A DNA stretch of 64,000 nt from Kosakonia sacchari (GTDB lineage: Bacteria; Pseudomonadota; Gammaproteobacteria; Enterobacterales; Enterobacteriaceae). Below are positions 27,988-37,385 of this stretch, piece by piece. Positions within the stretch are counted from its first letter, which is position 1; each line of letters opens with the position of its first letter. A program made the position numbers and the translations under genes. The stretch is taken from NCBI GenBank assembly GCA_900109485.1, contig FOAY01000010.1, positions 91,631 through 155,630 of the forward strand, written 5' to 3'. The notes beneath the pieces were generated by a model that was given only the letters and a program-made list of their open reading frames with translations, was not told where the DNA came from and did no database searches.

Positions 27988-28476
27988 ATGGACCAGGAAA
28001 TTGCAGCGTTAAAGCTCAACATCAACCAGCTCGCGGGTATCACCGGCGTGCACCGGCAGACGGTTGCCGCACGGCTGAAGAATGTCAGCCCGGCCCCCGG
28101 CAGTAACAGTAAACTAAAACTTTACCTCGTCACCGATATCCTGTGCGAACTGATGATCCCGACGATATCCGCCGCTCTTGAGGATATGCCTCCAGGCGAC
28201 CGGCTTGCACACTGGAAAGCTGAAAACGAGCGGCTGAAATTCGAAGTCGATACAAAGCAGCTCATACCGGCTGAAGATGTTGCCCGTGAATTTTCATTAA
28301 TGGCGAAAGCCGTCGTAATGGTGCTTGAAACGCTCCCGGACATCCTTGAACGCGACTGCGCGCTGACGCCGGTTGCGGTCTCCCGTGTGCAGAGTGTGAT
28401 TGATGATCTGCGCGACCAGGTGGCACAAAAAGTGATGGACGCCGAACCAGAGGAGGAAGAGCCAGAGGAGGACTGA
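27988..28476 (+). CDS. Terminase small subunit (DUF1441)
   Basis: A 162-residue protein of the DUF1441 type, the DNA-recognition subunit that binds near cos. The N-terminal helix-turn-helix is LNINQLAGITGVHRQTVAAR; a central helix and very acidic tail (DAEPEEEEPEED) follow. I prefer the ATG giving MDQEIAALKL; a GTG four codons upstream is possible. Its stop overlaps the start of the large subunit. Confidence 0.88.
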   Translation: MDQEIAALKLNINQLAGITGVHRQTVAARLKNVSPAPGSNSKLKLYLVTDILCELMIPTISAALEDMPPGDRLAHWKAENERLKFEVDTKQLIPAEDVAREFSLMAKAVVMVLETLPDILERDCALTPVAVSRVQSVIDDLRDQVAQKVMDAEPEEEEPEED

Positions 28477-30584
28477 TGGCCAAACGGGCATCTGCCAGGG
28501 GGATCCGCCGCGATGTCTCCGGCATTTTACGTGCCCCGCGTCGTATGAAGGTGGCTGATGCGGTCAGCTCATACATGCGTGTGCCGATGGGGGCGGGTAA
28601 CTCCGTTCCGTGGGATCCTAATCTTGCTCCCTATATCATCGAGCCGATGAATTGCCTTGCGTCCAGGGAATACGATGCGGTGGTGTTCGTCGGGCCTGCA
28701 CGAACCGGCAAAACCATCGGCCTGATTGATGGCTGGATTGTATATAACATCGTCTGCGATCCTGCGGATATGCTGGTGATACAGGTTTCAGAGGAGAAGG
28801 CGCGGGAACATTCCAAGAAACGCCTCGACCGCACCTTCCGCTGCAGCCCGGAAGTTAAATCGCGGCTGAGTCCCCGCCGCAATGACAATAACGTCCATGA
28901 CCGGACATTCCGGGCAGGTAATTACCTGAAACTCGGCTGGCCCTCGGTCAATATCATGTCATCGTCGGATTATAAAAGCGTGGCCTTAACCGACTATGAC
29001 CGCTTTCCCGAAGACATCGACGGGGAGGGCGATGCTTTTTCCCTCGGTTCAAAGCGCACGACCACGTTTATGTCTGGCGGCATGACACTGGTGGAAAGTT
29101 CACCCGGCCGCGACATTCGCGACACAAAATGGCGGCCTGCTACCGCACATGAAGCGCCGCCAACGACCGGCATCCTCTCCCTGTTCAACCGTGGCGATCG
29201 CCGTCGCCTGTACTGGCAGTGCCCGCATTGCCACGAATATTTCCAGCCCGAAATTGCCAATATGACCGGCTACAGGGAATCGCCTGATCCTGTTCTGGCA
29301 AGTGAAGCCGCTTATCTCCAGTGCCCGGCATGCAGGGGAAAAATTACACCGGAGATGAAGCGTGAGCTGAACATCCGGCATGTCTGGCTTCGCGACGGGG
29401 AAAAAATAGACCGGGACGGTAACCGGTATGGCGAGCCGCGTCGCTCACGTATTGCTTCCTTCTGGATGGAGGGACCGGCAGCGGCTTACCAGACTTGGGC
29501 GCAGATGATTTACAAATTCCTGACAGCAGAGCAGGAGTATGAAGCGACACAGAGCGAAGAGACGTTAAAAACGGTGGTAAACACCGACTTCGGGCGGCCC
29601 TATCTCCCGCGCGCCAGCATGGAGCAGCGTAAAAGCGAACTGCTGGAGCAGCGGGCGGAGGTTGTACCGAAACGGTCCATCCCGGATGGCGTGTGTTTTA
29701 TTGCGGCAACCGTCGATGTGCAGGCCGGGAAAAACCGTCGTTTCGTGGTTCAGGTCACGGGCTACGGTGCGCAGGGTGAGCGCTGGATTGTTGATCGCTA
29801 CAACATCCGCCAGTCACTGCGCATTAACGGTGACGGGGAAAGTTTTCAGGTTGACCCGTCGGGTTACCCGGAGGACTGGGATCTGCTTTTGAGCGATGTG
29901 TTTGAAAAATCCTGGCCGCTCGCCAGTGACCCGACAAAACGCATGCGGCTTATGGCAATGGCCGTTGACTCCGGTGGGGAGGACGGTGTTACCGACAACG
30001 CGTACAAATTCTGGCGTAAGTGCCGCCGGGAAGGCCTTGGCAAACGGGTATTCCTGTTCAAAGGGGACAGCCAGCGCCGCGCCAAATTGATCACCCGGAC
30101 CTTTCCGGATAACACCGGAAGGACCGCGCGCCGGGCTAAAGCCGCCGGCGATGTTCCGCTTTATCTGCTCCAGACCGACTCCCTTAAGGATCGTGTGAAT
30201 AACGCCCTGTGGCGGGATTCGCCGGGGCCGGGTTATGTCCATTTTCCTGAATGGCTGGGGGCGTGGTTTTACGACGAACTGACTTATGAGGAGCGTTCTG
30301 CTGATGGCAAATGGAGCAAACCCGGACGAGGCGCGAACGAAGCCTTTGACCTGCTGGTCTACGCCGATGCACTGGCGATCCTTCACGGCTACGAAAAGAT
30401 TAAATGGCCGGATGCGCCAGACTGGGCACGGCGGGAAACGTGGCTGGAGAACGCGCCGCCGGAAACTGGCGAAGCGACATCCACGGCGCCTGCGCCACCC
30501 GATCCGGTAGCCAAAACCCGGCGCAAGAAGCCGCAATCCGAAACAGAAAACAATCCGTGGGCTACGTCAGGAGGCTGGCTGTGA
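28476..30584 (+). CDS. Terminase large subunit (GpA family)
   Basis: A 702-residue packaging ATPase and cos-cutting nuclease. The Walker A motif is GPARTGKT (73-80). A zinc-finger-like CPHCHEYF ... CPACRGK and the nuclease-region segments AATVDVQAGKNRR and AMAVDSGGEDG follow, matching the lambda GpA/Terminase_GpA family. The C-terminal tail is Pro/Ala-rich and probably contacts the portal. Confidence 0.96.
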   Translation: MAKRASARGIRRDVSGILRAPRRMKVADAVSSYMRVPMGAGNSVPWDPNLAPYIIEPMNCLASREYDAVVFVGPARTGKTIGLIDGWIVYNIVCDPADMLVIQVSEEKAREHSKKRLDRTFRCSPEVKSRLSPRRNDNNVHDRTFRAGNYLKLGWPSVNIMSSSDYKSVALTDYDRFPEDIDGEGDAFSLGSKRTTTFMSGGMTLVESSPGRDIRDTKWRPATAHEAPPTTGILSLFNRGDRRRLYWQCPHCHEYFQPEIANMTGYRESPDPVLASEAAYLQCPACRGKITPEMKRELNIRHVWLRDGEKIDRDGNRYGEPRRSRIASFWMEGPAAAYQTWAQMIYKFLTAEQEYEATQSEETLKTVVNTDFGRPYLPRASMEQRKSELLEQRAEVVPKRSIPDGVCFIAATVDVQAGKNRRFVVQVTGYGAQGERWIVDRYNIRQSLRINGDGESFQVDPSGYPEDWDLLLSDVFEKSWPLASDPTKRMRLMAMAVDSGGEDGVTDNAYKFWRKCRREGLGKRVFLFKGDSQRRAKLITRTFPDNTGRTARRAKAAGDVPLYLLQTDSLKDRVNNALWRDSPGPGYVHFPEWLGAWFYDELTYEERSADGKWSKPGRGANEAFDLLVYADALAILHGYEKIKWPDAPDWARRETWLENAPPETGEATSTAPAPPDPVAKTRRKKPQSETENNPWATSGGWL

Positions 30585-30796
30585 ACCAGAGTGATATTGA
30601 GGCCATGATCCAGCGTTACACCGACGCAGAAATGGCGGTGCTGGGCGGCAAGTCCATCACCTTTAACGGGCAACAGATGAGCTTTGAAAATCTCGCCGAG
30701 ATCCGCAAGGGGCGGCAGGAGTGGGAGCGTCGTCTGGCTGCCATCAGTAACAAACGCCGGGGCAATCCGGGCTACAAACTGGCGAGGTTCGGATGA
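30581..30796 (+). CDS. W: Head-tail joining protein gpW
   Basis: A 71-residue gpW-family head-completion protein (MNQSDIEAMIQRYTDAEMAV, EIRKGRQEWERRL) that stabilises DNA in the head and prepares for tail joining. The GTG start overlaps the terminase stop (GTGA), preceded by GGAGGC. Confidence 0.92.
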   Translation: MNQSDIEAMIQRYTDAEMAVLGGKSITFNGQQMSFENLAEIRKGRQEWERRLAAISNKRRGNPGYKLARFG

Positions 30797-32295
30797 CCAT
30801 TCTGGACGATGCAATCGGCATATTTTCTCCGGCATGGAAAGCGTCACGGCTGCGGGCCAGGGCAGTTATTCAGGCATACGAGGCGGCCCGGCCGTCACGG
30901 ACACACAAGGCCCGCCGGGAAAATCGCTCGGCTAACCAGCTGAGCCAGATGGGGGCGGCCTCTCTGCGTGAGCAGGCCCGCTGGCTGGATAACAACAACG
31001 ACCTGGTGATCGGCATCTTCGACAAGCTCGAAGAGCGGGTGGTGGGGGCCAACGGGATCGTTGTTGAACCTCACCCGAAAATGAGCAACGGGAAGATTGC
31101 CAAAAAGCTGGTGGTGGATATCCGTAAAAAATTTGCCGAATGGTCCGTTAAGCCTGAGGTCACCGGCCAGTTTACCCGCCCCATGCTGGAGCGGCTCATG
31201 CTTCGCAGCTGGCTGCGGGACGGTGAAGTGTTTGCCCAGATAGTCAGCGGTACCGGCAACAGCCTTGTTCCCTCTGCGCGGATACCTTTCTGGCTCGAGG
31301 CGCTTGAGGCGGATTTTGTCCCGATGACCAGTGACGAATCCCTGAAACTGAGCCAGGGCGTTTTTCTGGATGACTGGGGACGCCCGAAAGCGTACCAGGT
31401 CTATAAAATCCTGCCCGTCACCGGGAAGCAACTCGATACCAAGAATGTTGATGCAGAAAACATGCTGCACCTGAAGTATACCCGTCGGCTACACCAGACC
31501 CGTGGCAATTCGCTGCTCTCCGGCGTGCTGATGCGGCTCAGCGCGCTGAAAGAGTATGAGGATTCAGAGCTGATCGCCGCCCGGATTGCTGCCGCGCTGG
31601 GGATGTATATCAAAAAAGGGGACGGGCAAAGCTACGACGAAGACAGCGCCGGAAAGGATGACCGCGAGCTGATGATCCAGCCGGGCATGCTGTATGACGA
31701 CCTGCAACCGGGTGAAGAGATCGGCATGATTAAATCAGACCGTCCCAATCCAAACCTGGAAACATTCCGCAACGGGCAACTGCGCGCCGTCGCCGCCGGA
31801 ACCCGTCTCAGCTTTTCGAGTACCGCACGAAACTACAACGGCACCTACAGCGCGCAACGGCAGGAGCTGGTGGAGTCCACCGATGGCTATCTCATCCTGC
31901 AGAACTGGTTTATTGGCGCGATAACCCGCCCCATGTACCGGGCCTGGCTGAAAATGGCTGTGGCCTCCGGCGAAATCATGGTGCCGCGCGGCACGGACAT
32001 GGACACGCTTTATAACGCTGTTTATTCCGGCCCGGTGATGCCGTGGATTGACCCGGTTAAAGAGGCCAATGCCTGGAAAACACAAATCAGGGGTGGTGCG
32101 GCGACGGAATCTGACTGGGTGCGTGCCAGCGGGCGCAATCCGGACGATGTTAAAGCGCGCCGGAAAGCTGAAATTGATGAAAACAAAGAACTGGGGCTGG
32201 TGTTTGATACAGACCCTTCCAACGATAAAGGAGGCACCAGTGCCGAAGTCAAAGAACCGGGCGCCCCACCGTCCGAAAGCCAGCGCAAGAAGTAA
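30793..32295 (+). CDS. B: Portal protein (lambda gpB family)
   Basis: A 500-residue portal protein forming the dodecameric vertex for DNA entry and exit. Family features include LSQMGAASLREQARWLDNNN, DGEVFAQIVSG and LSFSSTARNYNGTYSAQRQE. It overlaps gpW by four bases and the following protease-capsid gene by 56 bases. Confidence 0.95.
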   Translation: MTILDDAIGIFSPAWKASRLRARAVIQAYEAARPSRTHKARRENRSANQLSQMGAASLREQARWLDNNNDLVIGIFDKLEERVVGANGIVVEPHPKMSNGKIAKKLVVDIRKKFAEWSVKPEVTGQFTRPMLERLMLRSWLRDGEVFAQIVSGTGNSLVPSARIPFWLEALEADFVPMTSDESLKLSQGVFLDDWGRPKAYQVYKILPVTGKQLDTKNVDAENMLHLKYTRRLHQTRGNSLLSGVLMRLSALKEYEDSELIAARIAAALGMYIKKGDGQSYDEDSAGKDDRELMIQPGMLYDDLQPGEEIGMIKSDRPNPNLETFRNGQLRAVAAGTRLSFSSTARNYNGTYSAQRQELVESTDGYLILQNWFIGAITRPMYRAWLKMAVASGEIMVPRGTDMDTLYNAVYSGPVMPWIDPVKEANAWKTQIRGGAATESDWVRASGRNPDDVKARRKAEIDENKELGLVFDTDPSNDKGGTSAEVKEPGAPPSESQRKK

Positions 32296-34252
32296 CTCCT
32301 GGTTCCGTATGCAGGCCAGTGGAAACAGCACGGCTGATATTTTTATTTACGACGAAATTGGCTACTGGGGGGTAACGGCAAAACAGTTTGTGAGTGATTT
32401 AAAGGCGCTCGGCGATATAAGCCTCATTAATCTTCACATCAATTCACCGGGTGGCGATGTCTTTGACGGCATCGCCATTTTTAATGCGCTGAAGCATCAC
32501 GGTGCGTCCATCACTGTTCACATTGATGGTCTGGCCGCATCGATGGCCTCCGTCATTGCGATGGTCGGCAATCCGGTCATTATGCCGGAAAACACCATGA
32601 TGATGATCCATAAGCCCTGGGGTTTTGCGGGTGGTGATGCCAACGATATGCGCGATTACGCTGACCTGCTTGATAAGGTCGAATCCGTGCTTATTCCGGC
32701 TTATGCACAGAAAACTGGCAAATCCAGTGAGGAGATCGCTGCCTTACTGGAAGATGAAACCTGGATGGATGGTACGGAGTGCCTTGCCCTCGGTTTCGCC
32801 GATCATGTTACCCCGTCATTGCAGGCGATGGCCTGTATCCATTCCAAACGTATTGAGGAATTTGAAAAGATGCCAAGCAGCATTCGTAATATGATCGCGC
32901 CGCCGCGCAACAGCACTCAGCGCGAAAATCCGGCACCGCAAAACACCCCGTCAGCAGCTGCGGGCGCTGACGAAACGGCCATTCGCGCGCAGGTGCTTGC
33001 GGAGCAGAAAGCCCGTGTTAACGGCATCGGCGATCTTTTCGCGATGTTTGGCGGTAAACACCAGGAGCTTCAGGCCAGATGTGTTGCGGATCCTGAATGT
33101 TCCGTCGAACAGGCCAAAGACCTGCTGCTGGCCGAGCTGGGAAAAACCGCCACCCCGTCCAACAAAACGGCGCCTGCACATATCTATGCCGGGAACGGTA
33201 ATTTTGTGGGTGACGGCGTGCGTCAGGCGCTGATGGTGCGTGCCGGATACGAAAAACGTGATAATGAAAATGTGTTCAACGGTATGACACTGCGTGAGCT
33301 GGCGCGCATGTCGCTGACCGAGCGTGGTGTGGGTGTTGCATCCCTGAATCCGATGCAGATGGTGGGGATGGCCTTTACTCACAGCACCTCTGATTTTGGT
33401 AACATCCTGCTGGATGTCGCGCATAAGTCGCTGCTGGCGGGATGGGCCGCGTCAGAAGAAACCTTCCAGCTGTGGACGAAAAAGGGGGACTTGTCCGACT
33501 TCAAAGTGTCTCACCGCGTCGGCCTCAATGATATTTCAGCGCTCCCGCAGGTTCGCGAAGGTGCTGAATATAAATACGGCACGACCAGCGATCGGGGCGA
33601 GCCGATTGCACTGGCGACCTATGGCAAACTTTTCTCCATCACCCGTCAGGCCATTATCAATGACGATCTGAACCAGCTCACGGGCATCCCGGAAAAAATG
33701 GGGCGCGCGGCGAAATCCACCATCGGTGATCTGGTTTATAAAGTACTGACGTCGAATCCGAAACTTTCGGATGGCGTTGCGCTGTTCCACGCCGATCACA
33801 ATAACCTGAGCACAGGCGCTATCAGTATCACGAGCCTTGACGCTGCCCGCCAGTTGATGCGGACCCAGAAAGACAGCGAGTCGAAACATTCCCTGAATAT
33901 CCGCCCGGCATTCCTGCTTGTGCCGACGGCTCTGGAAACGCTCGCCAGCCAGACGATTCGATCGTCCAGCGTTAAAGGTGCCGATGCCAACTCCGGGGTA
34001 AACAACCCGTTGCAGAATTTCGCCGAAATCGTTGGCGAACCCCGTCTTGATGATGCGGATAAAGCTGCGTGGTATCTGGCATCTGCGCAGGGGACAGACA
34101 CCATCGAAGTGGCGTATCTCAATGGTGTGGACACGCCGTATCTTGACCAGATGGAAGGCTTCACCTCTGACGGTATCGTCAACAAGGTCCGCATCGATGC
34201 TGGTGTGGCGCCGCTGGATTATCGCGGCCTGGTGAAGTCTTCGGGTAAATAA
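32240..34252 (+). CDS. ClpP-like prohead protease / major capsid fusion
   Basis: A 670-residue fusion. Residues about 35-230 are an S14 ClpP-like protease with Ser in DGLAASMASVIAM and His in MIHKPWGFAG; a linker rich in Pro, Ala and Gln follows; the last 350 residues are a major capsid protein (YKYGTTSDRGEPIALATYGK, FLLVPTALETLASQTI). Self-cleavage is expected to release mature capsid subunits. I start at the GTG with GGAGG six bases upstream; the upstream in-frame stretch is portal sequence in another frame. This fused type is known in databases. Confidence 0.92.
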   Translation: MPKSKNRAPHRPKASARSNSWFRMQASGNSTADIFIYDEIGYWGVTAKQFVSDLKALGDISLINLHINSPGGDVFDGIAIFNALKHHGASITVHIDGLAASMASVIAMVGNPVIMPENTMMMIHKPWGFAGGDANDMRDYADLLDKVESVLIPAYAQKTGKSSEEIAALLEDETWMDGTECLALGFADHVTPSLQAMACIHSKRIEEFEKMPSSIRNMIAPPRNSTQRENPAPQNTPSAAAGADETAIRAQVLAEQKARVNGIGDLFAMFGGKHQELQARCVADPECSVEQAKDLLLAELGKTATPSNKTAPAHIYAGNGNFVGDGVRQALMVRAGYEKRDNENVFNGMTLRELARMSLTERGVGVASLNPMQMVGMAFTHSTSDFGNILLDVAHKSLLAGWAASEETFQLWTKKGDLSDFKVSHRVGLNDISALPQVREGAEYKYGTTSDRGEPIALATYGKLFSITRQAIINDDLNQLTGIPEKMGRAAKSTIGDLVYKVLTSNPKLSDGVALFHADHNNLSTGAISITSLDAARQLMRTQKDSESKHSLNIRPAFLLVPTALETLASQTIRSSSVKGADANSGVNNPLQNFAEIVGEPRLDDADKAAWYLASAQGTDTIEVAYLNGVDTPYLDQMEGFTSDGIVNKVRIDAGVAPLDYRGLVKSSGK

Positions 34253-34270
34253 CCGCGTTTAAAACTCCGC

Positions 34271-34290
34271 AGCCCGTCAGGGCTTTTTTT
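34271..34290 (+). terminator. Terminator after the capsid gene
   Basis: AGCCC-GTCA-GGGCT stem followed by seven T residues, 18 bases after the capsid stop. It may lower expression of the downstream joining and tail genes relative to capsid. Confidence 0.8.
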
Positions 34291-34332
34291 ATGCCTGCAA
34301 TACGGCTCCACCCGGAGCCGTGGAGAACCTTT

Positions 34333-34656
34333 ATGAAAAATCATATTCAGGATGGACACACCATTTCGATAACCAACAGTGGGGCGGATGCCATTCTCAG
34401 TGGCGCGCCGGTTGCCATTGGTGACATGGTTGCCGTGGCCATCACCACGATCAAACCTGGCGATACGGGTGATGGCTGTGCAAAGGGGGTTATGGCGTTG
34501 CCCAAACTGGCGGCTGACGATATCGTCCAGGGCAAAGCGGTTTATCTGAAAGACGGCCAGATCCAGCTGGATGAAGCCAGTGCAGTACCGGCCGGTAAGG
34601 CATGGGAGCCCGCCGGGGCTGGCAGTACGACCGTGCTGGTCAGCATTAATGTCTAA
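34333..34656 (+). CDS. Capsid cement protein (DUF2190)
   Basis: A 107-residue DUF2190 protein (MKNHIQDGHTISITNSGADA, GDMVAVAITTIKPGDTGD), a beta-rich capsid decoration protein doing the job of lambda gpD. ATG chosen for its GGAGAAC site; a longer upstream start would run into the terminator. It overlaps the next gene by eight bases. Confidence 0.85.
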   Translation: MKNHIQDGHTISITNSGADAILSGAPVAIGDMVAVAITTIKPGDTGDGCAKGVMALPKLAADDIVQGKAVYLKDGQIQLDEASAVPAGKAWEPAGAGSTTVLVSINV

Positions 34657-34924
34657 TCCCTTTGATCAGATGGTGGCGCGCATGGATGCGGCGACCACCC
34701 GGCAAATGGGCCGGACTGTCACCATCAACGGCAACGATTATGATGCGGTTGAAAGCCAGTTTATGGCGGAGATGGGGCCGGTGCTGGGCGAGGGGCTTTC
34801 ACTGGTTGTGTTCAGCGACCAGTATCAGCCCCGGCGCGACGATGTTGTTACCTGGAGAGGAGAGCAATACCGCGTTACCCGTCACCAGGCCTTCAATAAC
34901 AAGCCGCAAATCTGGATTGAGTAG
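34649..34924 (+). CDS. Head-tail joining protein (FII-like)
   Basis: A 91-residue protein starting MSNPFDQMVARMDAATTRQM, with a beta-barrel-like half (SLVVFSDQYQPRRDDVVTWR). Position between cement protein and gpZ corresponds to lambda FII, which attaches the tail to the head. Confidence 0.78.
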   Translation: MSNPFDQMVARMDAATTRQMGRTVTINGNDYDAVESQFMAEMGPVLGEGLSLVVFSDQYQPRRDDVVTWRGEQYRVTRHQAFNNKPQIWIE

Positions 34925-34933
34925 GAGGCGCAA

Positions 34934-35485
34934 ATGTCCATCAGAGGGCTTGAGCAGGCGATACAAAATCTGGAGAGCATCAGCAAAACTGCCGTTCCGC
35001 GTGCATCTGCCCAGGCTGTTAACCGTATTGCTTCACGGGCTGTATCCCGTAGTGTCAGAACCGTGGCCGCAGCTGAGAAGCTTCCCTGGAAGCTTCTCAA
35101 ACAACGTGCCCGCGTCAAAAAAGCTACCGTCCGCAAGCCCGTGGCGACCATCCGTGTCAACCGTGGGAATTTGCCTGCCATCAAACTGGGTACCGCCAGC
35201 GTGCGTTTGTCCCGCAGCAAAAAGGATGCCCGGGGGGCCAGCAGCATTCTCCGGATCGGGAAATATTCGTTTCCGGGTGCCTTTATCCAGCAACTCGCTA
35301 ACGGTCGCTGGCATGTGCTGAGGCGTACAACGAAAAACCGTTACCCGATAGAGGTGGTCAGCATCCCCCTGGCGGCTCCACTGACTGACGCCTTTGGCAG
35401 GGAGGTCCGTGCGTTGCATGAATCGGATCTGCCGAAGGAGATGGCCGCCGCGCTCAAAAACCAGCTGAGGCTCATTCTCAAATGA
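34934..35485 (+). CDS. Z: Minor tail protein gpZ
   Basis: A 183-residue basic protein of the lambda gpZ family (MSIRGLEQAIQNLESIS, SRSVRTVAAAEKLPWKLLKQ). In lambda it completes the tail so that DNA can be positioned for ejection. Its stop overlaps the start of U. Confidence 0.9.
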   Translation: MSIRGLEQAIQNLESISKTAVPRASAQAVNRIASRAVSRSVRTVAAAEKLPWKLLKQRARVKKATVRKPVATIRVNRGNLPAIKLGTASVRLSRSKKDARGASSILRIGKYSFPGAFIQQLANGRWHVLRRTTKNRYPIEVVSIPLAAPLTDAFGREVRALHESDLPKEMAAALKNQLRLILK

Positions 35486-35880
35486 TTCATACCGAAATCC
35501 GTTCCTCGGTCATTACCGCTCTCAGGGAGGAAGCACCACCCGGCACGACCTTTTTTGACGGGCGGCCCGCCTTTATTGACGCCAGTGATTTACCTGCGAT
35601 CGCTGTGTATATCTCCGGTGCCGAGTGCTCAGAGTCGCAGCTGGATGGCGAGATGTGGAGTGCGGAGCTGCATATCGAGGTATTTCTGAAGGCAACAGAG
35701 CCCGACACCGCTCTGGACACCTGGGTTGAGAGCCGCATTCATCCTGTGATGGCTGATATTCCGGCGCTTGACTCGCTTACCGAAACGTTATCGCCGGTTG
35801 GCTATGACTATCAGCGTGATGATGAAGCCACGACCTGGGGATCGGTTGATCTCAGATATTCAATTACCTACCAAATGTGA
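35482..35880 (+). CDS. U: Tail terminator gpU
   Basis: A 132-residue lambda gpU-family protein (MIHTEIRSSVITALREEAPP, HPVMADIPALDSLTETL) that caps the tail tube at the right length and forms the head-binding face. Confidence 0.9.
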   Translation: MIHTEIRSSVITALREEAPPGTTFFDGRPAFIDASDLPAIAVYISGAECSESQLDGEMWSAELHIEVFLKATEPDTALDTWVESRIHPVMADIPALDSLTETLSPVGYDYQRDDEATTWGSVDLRYSITYQM

Positions 35881-35890
35881 GGACTGAATT

Positions 35891-36625
35891 ATGGCGAAAT
35901 CGCCTACCGAACCGGTTAAGGGTGCCGGTACAACGCTGTGGATTTATAACGGGATAGGCGACCCCTACGCCAATCCGCTGTCCGATATCGACTGGACCCG
36001 GCTGGCGAAAATTAAAGAGCTGACGCCGGGCGATATGACGGCAGAGTCCTACGACGACAGTTACCTCGATGATGAGGATGCCGACTGGTCGTCCACGGCG
36101 CAGGGAACAAAATCAGCCGGTGATACCAGTTTTACGCTGGCCTGGAAGCCGGGAGAATCCGGACAACAGGATCTGGTTAACTGGTTTAACAACGGTGAAG
36201 AGCGCGCGTACAAAATTAAGTATCCCAACGGGACTGTTGACGTGTTCAAAGGGTGGGCCAGCAGCCTTGGCAAAGCTATTCCCTCCAACGAAGTCATTAC
36301 CCGCACGGCGAAAATCACCAATAACGGTAAACCGTCTCTGGCGGAAGACCAGCGTGATCCTGTTGTCGCCGTCACTGGCGTGACGATGGATAAAACCACT
36401 GATGCCATTAATGTGGGGGATAGCGGCACCGCGACGGTTACTGTCGCACCGGCTGGCGCCACGGATAAATCCTTCCGTGTCGCCTCCGGCAATCCGGCCA
36501 TCGTGTCGGTTACCGCAGATGGCTCAACACTCACTTATAAAGGCGAATCGGCCGGTACGGCGGACATCATCGTGATGACCAACGACGGCCAGCTTATCGC
36601 GCAACTCGAAATTGTCGTTTCCTGA
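35891..36625 (+). CDS. V: Major tail protein gpV with Ig-like domain
   Basis: A 244-residue tail-tube protein. The N-terminal 155 residues are the tube domain ([20 protein letters not shown]). A C-terminal Big_2 immunoglobulin-like domain ([20 protein letters not shown] onward) protrudes from the tail and probably helps host-surface contact, as in lambda. Confidence 0.93.
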   Translation: MAKSPTEPVKGAGTTLWIYNGIGDPYANPLSDIDWTRLAKIKELTPGDMTAESYDDSYLDDEDADWSSTAQGTKSAGDTSFTLAWKPGESGQQDLVNWFNNGEERAYKIKYPNGTVDVFKGWASSLGKAIPSNEVITRTAKITNNGKPSLAEDQRDPVVAVTGVTMDKTTDAINVGDSGTATVTVAPAGATDKSFRVASGNPAIVSVTADGSTLTYKGESAGTADIIVMTNDGQLIAQLEIVVS

Positions 36626-36660
36626 TCACCGGGGCATACGCCCCGCCCACGGAGTAATCC

Positions 36661-37068
36661 ATGTTTCTGAAAACTGTAAAATTTGAGTTCAACGGCGAAG
36701 AGACCGTTCTCTATGAGCTCTCCGCACTTCAGCGCATTGAGTATATTGGCTATCTCGCCACCGTCTCAAAAGAGATCCCGGTTGATGGTGATGAAGTCCT
36801 CCGCACACAGATGGCTTCCATTGTCGGCGTAAAAGTCGCTTCCAGGCTGGTGGCCATGTCGCGCTGGCAGGCCAATATCACTGGCCCGTCGGTTGATGAG
36901 CTACAGCAGCAGGTGATGTCCACATGGCCGCTTCCGGCAATCAGCCAGGCAGAATTTGTTGTGCTGGAGATGTCGCTGATGCTTCCCCCTGCAAAGGATG
37001 CCGCTGATGAGGATGAGCCCGTCAGTGAAGAAAGCGGCACACCGGAAAAGTCCACGCCAGTGAGCTGA
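36661..37068 (+). CDS. G: Tail assembly chaperone gpG
   Basis: A 135-residue chaperone that coats the tape-measure protein during assembly. The C-terminal region is acidic (AADEDEPVSEESG). Near its 3' end a slippery-like heptamer allows a fraction of ribosomes to enter the -1 frame and make gpGT. Confidence 0.9.
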   Translation: MFLKTVKFEFNGEETVLYELSALQRIEYIGYLATVSKEIPVDGDEVLRTQMASIVGVKVASRLVAMSRWQANITGPSVDELQQQVMSTWPLPAISQAEFVVLEMSLMLPPAKDAADEDEPVSEESGTPEKSTPVS

Positions 37069-37385
37069 ATTTCGTGATGAAGCTGGCGCGCGAGTTTGGC
37101 AGGCCGGACTGGCGCGCGATGCTTTCTGCAATGTCTTCCACTGAACTGGCAGAGTGGGGGGATTTTTACCGCGTTCAGCTTTTCAGTAATGATCTGCTCG
37201 ATAACCACTTCGCCTGCCTGAGCCATCTTGTCGTCGACATGATGTGCAAAGACCACGGTCTTACCCCTGCTGATTTCAGTCTTCTTAACCCCCTAAAATC
37301 TGTCCCTGAACAGGATGACGAAACAATGATGCATCTTGCGGAGGGGATATCCGGAGGAAAACGCTATGGCCCAGCCAGTGGGTGA
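36661..37385 (+). CDS. G-T: gpG-gpT frameshift product
   Basis: gpT is open in the -1 frame relative to gpG, from before the gpG stop through 37385. After slipping at 37044-37050 the peptide continues GKVHASELNFVMKLAREFGR into the conserved gpT domain (DWRAMLSAMSSTELAEWGDF). The T part binds tail-tube protein and links it to the tape measure. A free start at 37077 exists but lacks a good ribosome site. Confidence 0.82.
37044..37050 (+). other. Programmed -1 frameshift site
   Basis: Heptamer G-GAA-AAG at the end of gpG. Shifted by -1 it reads GGA-AAA, and the T frame stays open to gpT. Lambda uses GGGAAAG; this variant allows full re-pairing in the A site but only partial in the P site. Confidence 0.65.

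Noticed and set aside
29814..30536. 240-codon minus-strand frame inside the terminase gene
   Set aside because: Shadow of the large terminase subunit.
34662..35321. 219-codon plus-strand frame overlapping the FII-like and Z genes
   Set aside because: Both neighbours match lambda families in length and order; this frame is Arg/Trp/Ser-rich noise.
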